From Streptomyces shenzhenensis (lineage in GTDB: Bacteria > Actinomycetota > Actinomycetes > Streptomycetales > Streptomycetaceae), in NCBI RefSeq assembly GCF_003688995.1, contig NZ_PENI01000002.1, positions 124,001-188,000 of the forward strand: a DNA stretch of 64,000 bases. The letters run 5' to 3'. Positions 1-8,865 of the stretch are shown piece after piece. Under the pieces are notes generated by a model. That model saw nothing but the letters and a program-made list of their open reading frames with translations. It made no database searches and was not told the DNA's origin. Position numbers and translations under genes: made by a program. Position 1 is the first letter of the stretch. The number at the start of each line of letters is the position of its first letter.

Positions 1-1
1 C

Positions 2-1816
2 CATGGCGAGACCGAAGACGACACCGATCAACAGGATGGGCAGCATGCTGACGATCGGACCGGTCTGGTCGATACCGAAGAGGTCCTTCATCCAGCCCCA
101 CTGAAAGACCGCGACCAGCAGACCGAGAGTGGCGGTCACACTGAGAAGGAAGCCGAGGGCCGCCTTGAGCGGGACCAGGATCGAGCGGAAGACAAGCATC
201 AGTAGGACAAGCGCCATGCCTACGACGATGGCCAGGTAGGGGATGAGCGCTTGGAAAAGCTTGGTGGAGACGTCTATGTTGACGGCGGTGAAGCCGGTGA
301 CCATCAGGTCAGCGCCGGACTCCTTTTGGAGGGCGCTGCTCTGGTCGCGGATGTCGGTGACGAGGTCCTTGGTGGCCTGACTGCTGGGCTCGCTCTTGGG
401 GATGGCGCCGATCAGCGCCACGTTGCCCGCCTCGTTGAAGGTGGGCTTACTCGTTTCGGCGAGGTCCCCCATCTTGCTCAGCAAGGTGCTCGCCTGCGCG
501 GCGGCGGCCTCGGGGTCGTTGCTGTCGCGGGCGTCGACGACGACGGTGAGCGGGCCGCTGAAGCCGGGCCCGAAGCCCTTGCTGAGGGTGTCGTAGGCGA
601 CGCGCTGGGTGGAGCCCGGCGGCTTCATGGAGTCGTCGGGCAGCGCCAGCCGCAGGGAAGTCGCGGGCAGTGCGAGCAGTCCTAGGCCGAGGACGGACAC
701 CGCGAGAACCTTGAGAGGGTTGCGGGTGACGAACCTCGCCCAGCGCACCCCCATCGTCTGCCCGCCCTCGCCGCGTTCCGCGGACTTCATCCGGCGGGTC
801 AGCATCCTGTTGCTCATGATCCGCTTCCCGGCGAAGCCGAGGACGGCGGGCAGCAGGGTCAGCGCGATGAGGACGGCGACGGCGACGGCGAACGCGGAGG
901 CGAGGCCCATCGAGGTGAGTGAGGCGATACCGATGACGCTCAGGCCGCCGAGGGCGACGATCACGGTAAGACCGGCGAAGACGACCGCCGACCCGGCGGT
1001 GCCCAGAGCACGGCCGGCTGCTTCTTCGGGGTCGTGGCCGTCACGCACCTCGGTGCGGTAGCGGGAGACGATGAACAGGGCGTAGTCGATGGCGACTGCC
1101 AGACCCAGCATGAGCGCCAGCGTGGATGCCTGCGAGGACATGTCCCAGATCTGGGTGGCGATGGTGATGCACAGGACCGCCGTCCCGACCCCGAGGATCG
1201 CGGTGAGCAGCGGCAGCCCGGCCGCGACCAGTGAACCGAAGGTGATCACGAGGGCGACGGCGGCTACCGCGAGGCCGAGCAGTTCGGCCAGCTTGCTGGA
1301 CGCCTTGTCCTCGACGGCGTTGCCGCCCAGGCTCACGGTCAGTCCGGCCTGTTGGCCCTGCTGGACAAGCTCGGCCTGGGCCTCGTACGCGGCCCGACTG
1401 ATTTCGGCCTGAGCGACCTTGTAAGTGACCTGGGCGTAGGCGATGGTGCCTGAGGTGCTGACCTGGCCGTCTGCGAAGGGTGCGGAGACGCCGGCGACTT
1501 GCGGTGACCCCGTCAGCTTCGCCACCAGGGACTCGATCTCTGCCTTGTTCTCCGCGGAGGTGAGCTTCTGACCGGCCGGGGCCTCGAAGACGATGCGGGC
1601 GGTCGCTCCGTCGGCGGACGCCTGCGGGAACTCTTTCTGCAGCAGGTCGATCGCCTGCTGCGACTGGGTGCCCGGCAGGCTGAGTCCGTCGGTGGTAGTG
1701 CCTGAGGAGCTGAAGGCTCCGATGCCGACGGCAGCCAGAACGACGATCCACAGGCTCAGGAAGAGGCGTCGGCGCCGGAAGGCCAATCGGCCGAGCCGAT
1801 AGAGGAAGGTGGCCAC
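2..1816 (-). CDS. MMPL-family RND transporter, C-terminus cut by window edge
   Basis: About 605 residues are visible and the frame is open to the window edge. The family is usually about 700-740 residues, so the last part lies outside. The reading starts at a GTG with GGGAG a few bases upstream, giving VATFLYRLGRLAFRRRR followed by the first membrane helix (LWIVVLAAVGIGAF). A large extracytoplasmic segment follows (SLPGTQSQQAIDLL), then a membrane block with the family hallmark DYALFIVSRYR, a second extracytoplasmic loop, and the second membrane block (QWGWMKDLFGIDQTG). MMPL proteins are proton-driven inner-membrane exporters of lipids or hydrophobic compounds. It diverges from the P450 operon, so it may export that operon's product or substrate; that link is inference. 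Confidence 0.93.
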   Translation of the reverse strand, partial: MATFLYRLGRLAFRRRRLFLSLWIVVLAAVGIGAFSSSGTTTDGLSLPGTQSQQAIDLLQKEFPQASADGATARIVFEAPAGQKLTSAENKAEIESLVAKLTGSPQVAGVSAPFADGQVSTSGTIAYAQVTYKVAQAEISRAAYEAQAELVQQGQQAGLTVSLGGNAVEDKASSKLAELLGLAVAAVALVITFGSLVAAGLPLLTAILGVGTAVLCITIATQIWDMSSQASTLALMLGLAVAIDYALFIVSRYRTEVRDGHDPEEAAGRALGTAGSAVVFAGLTVIVALGGLSVIGIASLTSMGLASAFAVAVAVLIALTLLPAVLGFAGKRIMSNRMLTRRMKSAERGEGGQTMGVRWARFVTRNPLKVLAVSVLGLGLLALPATSLRLALPDDSMKPPGSTQRVAYDTLSKGFGPGFSGPLTVVVDARDSNDPEAAAAQASTLLSKMGDLAETSKPTFNEAGNVALIGAIPKSEPSSQATKDLVTDIRDQSSALQKESGADLMVTGFTAVNIDVSTKLFQALIPYLAIVVGMALVLLMLVFRSILVPLKAALGFLLSVTATLGLLVAVFQWGWMKDLFGIDQTGPIVSMLPILLIGVVFGLAM

Positions 1817-2220
1817 GGATTACTCCCAGGAGGAGGGCTTGAGGGACTTGGGGCCTGACTGACCCGTGACCTCACGCTAGGAGCCGATCTCAGCGACCTT
1901 GGCCCCCCACGGTGGTCAATCCGGGGTGAGCGATTAGGACCGTGGTATGAACCGTCGCTCTCCAACCTCCTGCGAAGGTCGTAGAGCAATGCCGGTGACC
2001 TGCGATTTCGTCCATGGCATGGAAAACCCCGGCAAAAACGGGGGGATGGCAATCCGAGGGAACACAGCTAACCTTCCCTAGGTCGCCACGACATAGGTGC
2101 GTGACCGTGTTCCGGCCCCCACGCTCGCGCCGCGGCACACGACAGGACTTTGAGCCCGTCCCGGCTGTGCTGCCCCGTCCGTAGGCGCACGCCGCTTCGC
2201 GACCCCCACAGGAGAACCTC
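1817..2220. promoter_or_regulatory. Divergent intergenic region with an imperfect dyad
   Basis: These 404 bases separate the divergent MMPL and P450 genes and must hold both promoters. I see no gene. CCACGGT at 1907-1913 is repeated inverted as ACCGTGG at 1939-1945. The match extends inward imperfectly (AATC near 1918-1921 against GATT at 1932-1935). The dyad could be a regulator site, but no regulator is adjacent. A short C/G hairpin at 2027-2043 has no T-tract. Confidence 0.4.
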
Positions 2221-3438
2221 ATGACCGCCACCGCCGCAGCCGACGACACCGCTGGCCTTCCCGCCTACCCCGGCAAGCGCACCGGGCGCTGCCCCTTCGA
2301 CCCGCCCACCGCATACACAGGTTGGCGTCAGGGTGAAGGACTCCAGCGGGTACGGACATCGCACGGCAAGGCTGCCTGGGTGGCCACCCGCTTCGACGAT
2401 GCCAAGGTCGTGCTGAGCGATGCCCGGTTCAGCGCGGACGTCCGCCGCTTTCCCCAGCTGACCGTCAGTGTCCAGAGCGCGCAGGGGCCGCAGCCCTTTC
2501 CTCGGACAGATGACCCCGAACACGCCCGTATCCGCCGCCAGTTCACCGGCGAGTTCACTGTCAAGCGGATGGAGGCGCTGCGCCCGGCCGTCCGTGAACT
2601 GATCGACGGCATCCTCGACGAGATGATCGGCCGGGAAGAGCGGCCGGTGGACCTCATCCAGCACTTCGCGCTGCCCGTGCCGTCGTTGGTCATCTCTCTG
2701 CTGCTCGGCGTGCCGTACGAGGACCACGCCTTCTTCCAGGAGCACAGTGCCGTTCTCACCCGCAGCTTTGCCACGCGGGAGGAGAAGACGGCCGCCAGCG
2801 GGGCTCTCAACGACTACATGCTGAAGCTGGCGCACCGCAAACAGCGCGAGCCGGGCGACGACCTCGTCAGCCGGGTACTCGGCGTCGGCGAACTCAGCCC
2901 GGAGGAGGTCGCGGTCAACGGCAAGGTCCTACTGCTCGCCGGACACGAGACCACCGCGAACATGATCGGCCTGAGCGTCACGGCGCTGCTGGAGAATCCC
3001 GAACAAGCGGCCCGGATCCGCAACAGCGACGATCCCCGGCTCACGGCGGGCGCCATCGACGAACTCCTGCGGTACCTGTCCATTCCGCAGGACCTCATCC
3101 ACCGCGTCGCCACGGAGGACCTCACGCTCGGCGGACAGCACGTCAGTGCGGGCGACCTCGTCACCGTCAGCCTGCCCGCTGCCAACCGCGACGACAGATT
3201 CGCCGACGCCGACGTCCTCGACCTCGACCGGCGCCTTCCGCCCGGCGGGCACCTCGCCTTCGGCCATGGCATCCACCAGTGCCTCGGCCAGTCCCTGGCC
3301 CGCGTCGAGCTGCAAGAAGCTCTCACCCTCCTGCTGCGCCGGCTTCCCGGCCTGCTCCTTGCGGTGCCGATGGCCGAGGTCAAGTTCCGGCATGAGATGG
3401 CCGCCTTTGGCGTCCATGAACTGCCCGTCACCTGGTAA
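2221..3438 (+). CDS. Cytochrome P450 (CYP105-like)
   Basis: This 405-residue protein is a complete soluble bacterial P450, a haem monooxygenase that hydroxylates or otherwise oxidises a small hydrophobic substrate. The I-helix oxygen-activation motif LLLAGHETTANMIG lies near residues 237-250. The ExxR salt-bridge motif is in DELLRYL near 281. The haem-cysteine motif FGHGIHQCLGQSLA lies near 346-359. The N-terminal GRCPFDPPTAY resembles CYP105 proteins. ATG 2221 follows ACAGGAG. Its ferredoxin and ferredoxin reductase follow directly, so the whole electron-transfer chain is encoded together. The substrate cannot be told from sequence; efflux genes on both sides suggest detoxification or secondary-metabolite tailoring. 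Confidence 0.96.
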   Translation: MTATAAADDTAGLPAYPGKRTGRCPFDPPTAYTGWRQGEGLQRVRTSHGKAAWVATRFDDAKVVLSDARFSADVRRFPQLTVSVQSAQGPQPFPRTDDPEHARIRRQFTGEFTVKRMEALRPAVRELIDGILDEMIGREERPVDLIQHFALPVPSLVISLLLGVPYEDHAFFQEHSAVLTRSFATREEKTAASGALNDYMLKLAHRKQREPGDDLVSRVLGVGELSPEEVAVNGKVLLLAGHETTANMIGLSVTALLENPEQAARIRNSDDPRLTAGAIDELLRYLSIPQDLIHRVATEDLTLGGQHVSAGDLVTVSLPAANRDDRFADADVLDLDRRLPPGGHLAFGHGIHQCLGQSLARVELQEALTLLLRRLPGLLLAVPMAEVKFRHEMAAFGVHELPVTW

Positions 3439-3466
3439 CCCTCCGCCCCCGGACGAAAGAGCCCCC

Positions 3467-3664
3467 ATGCACGTGCAACTCGACCAGCCCAAATGCGTCG
3501 CCGCCGGGCAGTGCGTCGTGGCCGCCCCCGACGTCTTCGACCAGCGTGACGACGACGGCGTTGCCATCCTGCTGACCGCGCACCCGGGAAGGCACCTTTA
3601 CGACGAGGTCCGCGAAGCCGTCGCTGTCTGCCCTGCCGCCGCGATCGCGCTGGTGGAACAGTGA
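3467..3664 (+). CDS. 3Fe-4S-type ferredoxin, P450 redox partner
   Basis: This 65-residue protein begins MHVQLDQPKCVAAGQC and ends AVAVCPAAAIALVEQ. The cysteine spacing CxxxxxC then a distant CP is that of single-cluster (3Fe-4S-like) ferredoxins found beside actinobacterial P450s. I chose ATG 3467, with GAAAGAG upstream; the reading frame is open much further upstream but only through the P450 gene. The stop overlaps the GTG of the next gene by 4 bases (GTGA), so the two are translationally coupled. Its likely role is to carry electrons from the reductase to the P450. Confidence 0.93.
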   Translation: MHVQLDQPKCVAAGQCVVAAPDVFDQRDDDGVAILLTAHPGRHLYDEVREAVAVCPAAAIALVEQ

Positions 3665-4845
3665 GGAACATCGTCATCGTCGGTGCCGGAGCCGCAGGGC
3701 TCGCCGCTGCCGAGACACTCCGCCGCGAAGGCTACGACGGCACGCTCACCCTCGTCGGACAAGAGCCGAGCCTGCCCTACGACCGTCCCCCGCTCTCCAA
3801 ACAGATCCTCGCCGGCCAGTGGGAACCGGAGCGCATCACCCTGCGCGCCCCGGACTCCTTCGCTGCCCTCGACCTCGACTGGCGCCCGGGAAGGCCGGCC
3901 ACCCAGCTTGACACGGTGAACAAGGGCGTGATCCTGGCCGATGCAACACAGGTGCCCTACGACGGACTCGTCATCGCGACCGGCGTACGGGCCCGGCCGC
4001 TACCCGGCACCGGGGCCCATGTGCTGCGCACCCTCGACGACGCCCTCGCGCTGCGCCGATGTCTTGCCCCCGGCCGTCGGCTGGTGATCGTAGGCGCCGG
4101 TTTCCTCGGATCAGAGGCCGCCGCCGTCGCCCGGAGCCTTGGCTGCGAGGTGACCCTCCTGGAGCCGACACCGGTCCCACTCGCCCACGCGGTCGGTCCC
4201 GAGGTCGGCCAGCTCCTCGCCCAGGCCCACTTCGACCACGGAGTAGACGTGCGGACCGGCGTCACAGTCACCGAGACCAGACCGGACGGTGTATACCTGG
4301 CCGGCGGCGAACTGGTCCCGGCCGATGCGGTCCTGGTCGCCATCGGTTCAACACCGAACACCCAGTGGCTGATCGGCAGCGGACTCGACGTCCATGACGG
4401 CGTTGCCTGCGACCGTTACGGCGAGGCCGCACCGACGGTCTACGCGGCCGGGGACGTCGCCCACTGGTACAACCCGCTCTTCGATGCCTCGATGCGGATC
4501 GAGCACCGCACCAGCGCTGCCGAGCAGGGCATGACCGTCGCCCGCAACCTCATGCGCCCCGAGAGCCGCAAGCCTTTCCCGTCGGTCCCCTACTTCTGGT
4601 CCCACCAGTACGACCTGCGTATCCAGGCATACGGTCACCTGCGCGGCCACAGCGAGATGGCCATCGTCGAGGGCAACCTGACGGAACGCCGCTTCGTGGC
4701 CGCTTACCGCAAGGACGACCGGGTGGTCGGCGCACTCGCCATCGGCATGCCCCCCAAGGTGATCCGGCAGTGGCGCCAGGCCATCGCCGACCGCGCCACC
4801 TGGCAAGACGCCGTGCTCTCCACAACAGTCACCACCAAGGGCTGA
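3661..4845 (+). CDS. FAD-dependent ferredoxin reductase
   Basis: This 394-residue flavoprotein has an N-terminal FAD-binding Rossmann motif (IVIVGAGAAGLAAAETLR), a second dinucleotide fold for NAD(P)H (LVIVGAGFLGSEAAAVAR, near residue 141) and the FAD ribityl-binding TVYAAGDVAHW. The end (about 310-394) is the reductase C-terminal domain. It should oxidise NAD(P)H and reduce the ferredoxin encoded just upstream, completing a class I P450 system. GTG 3661 lies inside the ferredoxin stop. Length and order match ferredoxin/rubredoxin reductases of the putidaredoxin-reductase family. Confidence 0.95.
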   Translation: MRNIVIVGAGAAGLAAAETLRREGYDGTLTLVGQEPSLPYDRPPLSKQILAGQWEPERITLRAPDSFAALDLDWRPGRPATQLDTVNKGVILADATQVPYDGLVIATGVRARPLPGTGAHVLRTLDDALALRRCLAPGRRLVIVGAGFLGSEAAAVARSLGCEVTLLEPTPVPLAHAVGPEVGQLLAQAHFDHGVDVRTGVTVTETRPDGVYLAGGELVPADAVLVAIGSTPNTQWLIGSGLDVHDGVACDRYGEAAPTVYAAGDVAHWYNPLFDASMRIEHRTSAAEQGMTVARNLMRPESRKPFPSVPYFWSHQYDLRIQAYGHLRGHSEMAIVEGNLTERRFVAAYRKDDRVVGALAIGMPPKVIRQWRQAIADRATWQDAVLSTTVTTKG

Positions 4846-4867
4846 GCCCTCCCCAGGAGACCCCCAC

Positions 4868-4906
4868 ATGAGCTACGGCCTGCACCAGATGCCAGTCCTG
4901 TGGTGA
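4868..4906 (+). CDS. Possible 12-codon leader ORF
   Basis: ATG 4868 follows AGGAGACC at a good distance and reads MSYGLHQMPVLW then TGA. The TGA overlaps the second of two tandem GTG codons (4900, 4903) that can start the MFS gene, which itself has no good ribosome site. The short ORF could feed ribosomes to the exporter by coupling. It may instead be chance, or the relic of a longer start. Confidence 0.35.
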   Translation: MSYGLHQMPVLW

Positions 4907-6324
4907 CCGAGCTTCGGCAGGAGCCGGGCACACCAGCTCCCTCACCGCCCCGAGGGTCCCGACCCACCTTCGTCTTCTGCTGCCTGGCACTGGCCGGGTT
5001 GGTGTTCGCGATGCTCCAGTCGCTCATCACCCCAGCCATCCCCGTCATCGCGGACGCACTGGACACGCCCACCGCCGATATCGGCTGGCTCGTCACCGCC
5101 TACCTGCTCGCCGCCGCGATCGCGACCCCGGTCGCAGGCCGGCTCGGTGACATATTCGGCCGCCGCCGAGTACTTCTCATCGTCCTGTCCCTACTGATCT
5201 GCGGAACCCTGATCGCGGCACTGTCCGACAGCCTCGCCGTCCTGCTGGTCGGGCGGGCCGTACAGGGCTGCGGAGGAGCGGTGCTGCCGCTCGCTTTCGG
5301 CATCGTTCGCGACGAGCTCCCTCCCGAGCGCGTCGGCTTCGCCATCGGGCTGCTGTCGTCCCTGCTTGGCTCCGGCGCTGCGCTCGGCAGCGTCCTCGCC
5401 GGACCCATCGTCGATCACCTGTCCTGGCACTGGCTGTTCTGGATCCCCCTGCTCCTGCTCCTGCTCGCCGCCGCAGGCATCGTGTACGGGGTCCCGCACT
5501 CCACCTCCCGCACCCCCAGCACGGTCCACTGGACCGGCGCGATCCTGCTGTCGACGGGACTGGGCTGCCTGCTCCTGGCGCTCAGTAAGGGAGGCGGCTG
5601 GGGTTGGGAGAGCAAGACGACACTCGGCCTGTCCGGCGGCGCGGTCATCGCGTTCACCGCGTGGGCGATGGCCGAACGCCGGGCCCGAGAACCACTGGTC
5701 GACACCCGGATGCTGGTACGGCGAGGCGTATGGACGACCAACACCGTCGGCATCGCCTTCGGCATAGTCACCTTCGGCTCCTCACTGCTCATCCCTCTCC
5801 TGCTGCAACTGCCCGTCGATACCGGCTACGGCCTGGGCAGGTCCGTCAGCGAATCCGGGCTCTACCTGCTGCCCGCGACCATCGCGATGATCGTCTTCGC
5901 CCCGATCTCGGGCGCTCTGCACCGCCACTTCGGCGCCAAATGGCTTCTCGTCCTCGGTACGGGCATGGCTCTGTCCGGGTTCGCCTGGCTCGCGCTCGCC
6001 CACGCCACCACCTGGCACATGCTGACCGGAGTCTGCCTCATGGGCATCGGTATCGGCCTTGCCTCCTCCGCCATGACCAACGCCCTGCTCACCGCCGTGT
6101 CACCAGCCCAGAGCAGCGCCGCCACCAGCCTCAACACCCTCGCCCGCACCATCGGCGGCAGCATAGGCACCGCTGCTCTCACCGCCGTCCTCGCCTCGGA
6201 CACCACTGCAGGCGTCCCGGCAGAGACCGGTTTCACCTACGGCTTCGGGATCTGCGCCGCAGCGCTCACCGTGGCCCTCATCAGCGCCATCGCCCTGCCA
6301 GCTGATCGGCCCCGCGCGAACTGA
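4900..6324 (+). CDS. MFS drug exporter, DHA2-like
   Basis: This 474-residue polytopic membrane protein carries MFS signatures. Motif A is in the loop after helix 2 (GRLGDIFGRRRVLL, near residue 85). The antiporter motif C is in helix 5 (GSGAALGSVLAGP, near 155-168). The hydrophobic pattern fits about 14 helices, as in proton-driven EmrB/QacA-type exporters. The start is one of two adjacent GTG codons at 4900 or 4903; the 12-codon ORF just upstream ends over them. It lies 54 bases after the ferredoxin reductase and probably belongs to the P450 operon, exporting the substrate or product. Substrate unknown. Confidence 0.9.
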   Translation: MVTELRQEPGTPAPSPPRGSRPTFVFCCLALAGLVFAMLQSLITPAIPVIADALDTPTADIGWLVTAYLLAAAIATPVAGRLGDIFGRRRVLLIVLSLLICGTLIAALSDSLAVLLVGRAVQGCGGAVLPLAFGIVRDELPPERVGFAIGLLSSLLGSGAALGSVLAGPIVDHLSWHWLFWIPLLLLLLAAAGIVYGVPHSTSRTPSTVHWTGAILLSTGLGCLLLALSKGGGWGWESKTTLGLSGGAVIAFTAWAMAERRAREPLVDTRMLVRRGVWTTNTVGIAFGIVTFGSSLLIPLLLQLPVDTGYGLGRSVSESGLYLLPATIAMIVFAPISGALHRHFGAKWLLVLGTGMALSGFAWLALAHATTWHMLTGVCLMGIGIGLASSAMTNALLTAVSPAQSSAATSLNTLARTIGGSIGTAALTAVLASDTTAGVPAETGFTYGFGICAAALTVALISAIALPADRPRAN

Positions 6325-6351
6325 ACGCCTCGTCTCCCCCCCCCATACGTC

Positions 6352-6366
6352 GAAGGGACGTCCTTC
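6352..6366 (+). promoter_or_regulatory. Near-palindrome over the DedA ribosome site
   Basis: GAAGGGACGTCCTTC sits directly before the DedA ATG and includes the purine-rich ribosome site. It is self-complementary except at one position, so it could fold and mask the site, or be a protein target. Chance occurrence is possible. Confidence 0.25.
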
Positions 6367-7032
6367 ATGTTCTCCAGCGTGCTCGACTGGCTCCAGTCGT
6401 CACCGCAGCCCGTGGTCCTGGCGGGAGCTGGATTAATCGCCCTCGGCGAAGCCATCGTCGGTATCGGACTCGTCCTCCCCGGTGAGGCGGCCATGCTGAT
6501 CGCCGCCTCCACCATCGACTCCATCCCCAAATTCCTGCTCCTGTGGGCGGTCGCCGCGCTGTGCTCCATCACGGGTAACGTCATCGGCTTCGAACTGGGC
6601 CGGCGCATCGGCCCTGGCCTGCGCGAGACCAAACTCATCCGCAAACGCGGCGCCGAAGGCTGGGACAAGGCAACCGAAATGCTGCGCAGCCGGGGCACCT
6701 GGGCCATCTTCCTCGGACGCCTCATCCCCCTCGTGCGCGGCTTCGTACCCGCCGTGGCGGGCGTCGCCGGCATGTCCTACCGCAAGTTCCTCCCGCCGAT
6801 CGCTGCTGGCGCCGTCATCTCCACCGTGCTGCCCCTGCTGTTCGCCCTCGGCGTCGTCGCGAGTCTGGGCAGCGTCGGCGGAGTAGCCGCAGTAGGTGGA
6901 CTGATGCTTCTCATTGCCGCGATCATCGTCATCCGCAGGCGTCTTGGGGCACGGTCAGAAAAGACCGCTTCCGACGCGGCCATCTCCCGGCCAACGGCCG
7001 AACCGGAGCCCTCCCACGAGCCGACTCACTGA
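6367..7032 (+). CDS. DedA-family membrane protein
   Basis: This 221-residue integral membrane protein has the DedA/SNARE-associated (VTT) pattern. The N-terminal re-entrant segment reads ALGEAIVGIGLVLPGEAAM. The conserved FLGRLIPLVRGFVPAVAG lies near residues 117-134, with the arginines and prolines seen in the family. Helices follow to about residue 195, then a charged tail. DedA proteins act as lipid scramblases/flippases and affect membrane potential and drug tolerance. It probably ends the P450/exporter transcript, 42 bases after the MFS gene. It converges with the PadR gene 15 bases away. Confidence 0.88.
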   Translation: MFSSVLDWLQSSPQPVVLAGAGLIALGEAIVGIGLVLPGEAAMLIAASTIDSIPKFLLLWAVAALCSITGNVIGFELGRRIGPGLRETKLIRKRGAEGWDKATEMLRSRGTWAIFLGRLIPLVRGFVPAVAGVAGMSYRKFLPPIAAGAVISTVLPLLFALGVVASLGSVGGVAAVGGLMLLIAAIIVIRRRLGARSEKTASDAAISRPTAEPEPSHEPTH

Positions 7033-7047
7033 GCGCGCCTGAGCCTG

Positions 7048-7578
7048 CTAACCAGTGCTGTCGACCGGCCCCGCCTCCGCCACGACATCGGCACGTACCT
7101 GGGCCAGCCACACCCGGTCCATGTTGAGCCGCGCCGTCCCGTAATCGAGCACTCGGCGGCCCCAGCCTCCCGTCCGCGCCTGCGCCAGCCCGGCGACATG
7201 CTCCCGCCTGCGCTCCAAAACGGCATCCTGGGCATCGAGGATCCGCAGGCGTTCACCGGTGGTCAGCAGGTCGAAGTGCAGCACCCGAGCCAGGAACTCC
7301 TTCCTGTTGTCCGTGGTGTCCTCAGGAGGCTCGGCCAGCAAGTCGTGCAGGACTTCCCGGCCGGCGTCGGTGATCGAGTAGACGTGGCGGGTCGGGACGC
7401 CCGGGAGCTTCTCGGTACGGCGGCGCACCGAATCAGCCTCGACGAACCGCCGCAGGCGTGGATAGAGGGAGTCGTTCGACAGGCTTCGACCAGTCGCCGC
7501 CTCGATCTCCCGGCGCAACTCGTAGCCGTGCAACGGTCTTCGCGTCAGCTCGGCCAGCAGCAGGATCTCAATCCACAT
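7048..7578 (-). CDS. PadR-family transcriptional regulator
   Basis: This 176-residue protein has the PadR winged helix at its N-terminus (ILLLAELTRRPLHGYELRR, then a recognition region with LYPRLRRFVEADSVRR and the wing RHVYSITDAGREVL). A helical C-terminal region (about 90-170) provides dimerisation. PadR regulators usually repress detoxification or efflux genes. It is convergent with the DedA gene, so the upstream operon is a possible but unproven target; its own promoter region is another. Confidence 0.9.
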   Translation of the reverse strand: MWIEILLLAELTRRPLHGYELRREIEAATGRSLSNDSLYPRLRRFVEADSVRRRTEKLPGVPTRHVYSITDAGREVLHDLLAEPPEDTTDNRKEFLARVLHFDLLTTGERLRILDAQDAVLERRREHVAGLAQARTGGWGRRVLDYGTARLNMDRVWLAQVRADVVAEAGPVDSTG

Positions 7579-7829
7579 GGAGGGATGCTACGACCACCCG
7601 CCCGCCCATCGCTCCAGACCCGGTGTCGCACCCGACGGAGACCCGAACGATCGGCGAGGAACCCGAGGTCCAGCACCGCGACACTCGGCTCCCGCCCTAG
7701 GTTGTCACCGCTGGCCCGCCATACAGCTCGTGCCTGCCTGTCCTGCCAGCACCAGTTGCCTGCCCGCCAAGAGGACAGTTCCGGCGAGGCGCGCCCCTGG
7801 CAGGACGCGCCCGAGGAGAGATCCCGCCC

Positions 7830-7985
7830 ATGACCCTGCGCATCGGCTGCACAGCCGACGACTCCACGATCAGCAAGGACACCCTGGTCGCGGTCAGCGA
7901 CGAGGGAACTGCGCGAGCCTTCCCCGAAGTCGCGACTGGAGCCGCGCAGCAGCCGGACGCCACCGTCCCTCTACGGGTTTTGTGA
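7830..7985 (+). CDS. Possible 51-residue hypothetical protein
   Basis: ATG 7830 follows a GAGGAGAG ribosome site about nine bases upstream and opens a frame reading MTLRIGCTADDST to a TGA at 7983. I do not recognise a family. The rest of the roughly 500-base gap between the PadR and TetR genes shows nothing else convincing. The good ribosome site is the main support. Confidence 0.3.
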   Translation: MTLRIGCTADDSTISKDTLVAVSDEGTARAFPEVATGAAQQPDATVPLRVL

Positions 7986-8077
7986 GCTGCACAGCAGTCG
8001 CAGGCACTCGGTGTCTCAGGCCGCGCGCCTCGCACATGCTTGAAATCTCGACCTTCGCCACAGGCTCCTGGCCAGCT

Positions 8078-8767
8078 TCAGGAAGCCGGGATGGCACTTG
8101 ACTCTTCCCTCTGACGAGCTAGTAGGCCGGAGGCGGTCACTGCTGTCGTGCGGCGCACCAGGTCGGTGAAGTCCGGGCGCATAGCCGCCAGGGCAGGATC
8201 GGAGGCGTAGGCGGCCAGCATGGCGTCCGAGGGACGGCTGCACTGCCAGGCGGTCATGGTCATCAGCAGTGTCGTCTCCACCAGAGCGGCGCTGCCTTGG
8301 GCGCCGAGTTCGGGTATGTGGCACTGGACCAGTCGAACCAGGCTCTGCAGTGACTTCCGGGCGGCGTGCTTGTGCCGGATGCCAGCCTCGGCGGAGATGT
8401 TCTGCTCCAGCACCGCGCCCTGCGCGCTGAGCAGGTCGCACAGTACCGGCCGCTGCGCCAATGAGGTGGCCAGGGTGTCGGCCAGTAGGTCTCCACGCTC
8501 TCGGGCTGAGCCTTCACCGGTCGGATGCAGGCGTTCCAGCTCAGCGATCCAGTCATTGATCTCGGTCTCAAGCAGGTCGAGCAGGACCGCCTCGCGGGAC
8601 TCGAAGTAGCGCAGCACGTTCGGCTTGGCCAAGCCGACGCGACGGCTCAGTTCGTTCAGGCTCAGCTTCGCGACCGGCATCTCGGCCAGCATCGCGGCCG
8701 CGGTGTCCAGGATCTGGCGTCGTCGCTGGCTGCGTTGTTCGTCGGTGCGGGCACGTTGGAAGGTCAC
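8078..8767 (-). CDS. TetR-family transcriptional regulator
   Basis: This 229-residue protein has the N-terminal TetR helix-turn-helix ([17 protein letters not shown], then [15 protein letters not shown]) and an all-helical C-terminal ligand/dimer domain. It starts at GTG 8767. It is divergent from a short-chain dehydrogenase gene, with a clean palindrome between them (8789-8807). The usual arrangement is that the regulator represses the neighbour and itself until a small ligand binds. Confidence 0.92.
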   Translation of the reverse strand: MTFQRARTDEQRSQRRRQILDTAAAMLAEMPVAKLSLNELSRRVGLAKPNVLRYFESREAVLLDLLETEINDWIAELERLHPTGEGSARERGDLLADTLATSLAQRPVLCDLLSAQGAVLEQNISAEAGIRHKHAARKSLQSLVRLVQCHIPELGAQGSAALVETTLLMTMTAWQCSRPSDAMLAAYASDPALAAMRPDFTDLVRRTTAVTASGLLARQREESSAIPAS

Positions 8768-8788
8768 ACCCCCATGTTACAAACCGGC

Positions 8789-8807
8789 GGTACTTTGCAA
8801 AGTTACC
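8789..8807. promoter_or_regulatory. Candidate TetR operator
   Basis: The site GGTACTTTGCAAAGTTACC has a perfect 12-base palindromic core, ACTTTGCAAAGT at 8792-8803, with flanking GGTA/TACC out of register by one base. It lies between the divergent TetR and dehydrogenase genes, 22 bases from the TetR start, where an operator for both is expected. Confidence 0.6.
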
Positions 8808-8865
8808 GGTGGTCCGTTACGGTGGGCGAGAGGCAAGATACCGGCAGTACTTAATGAGGTTCGTC

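Noticed and set aside
2027..2043. Hairpin CCCCG/CGGGG as a terminator
   Set aside because: Only five base pairs, no T-tract, and it lies between divergent genes where no terminator is expected.
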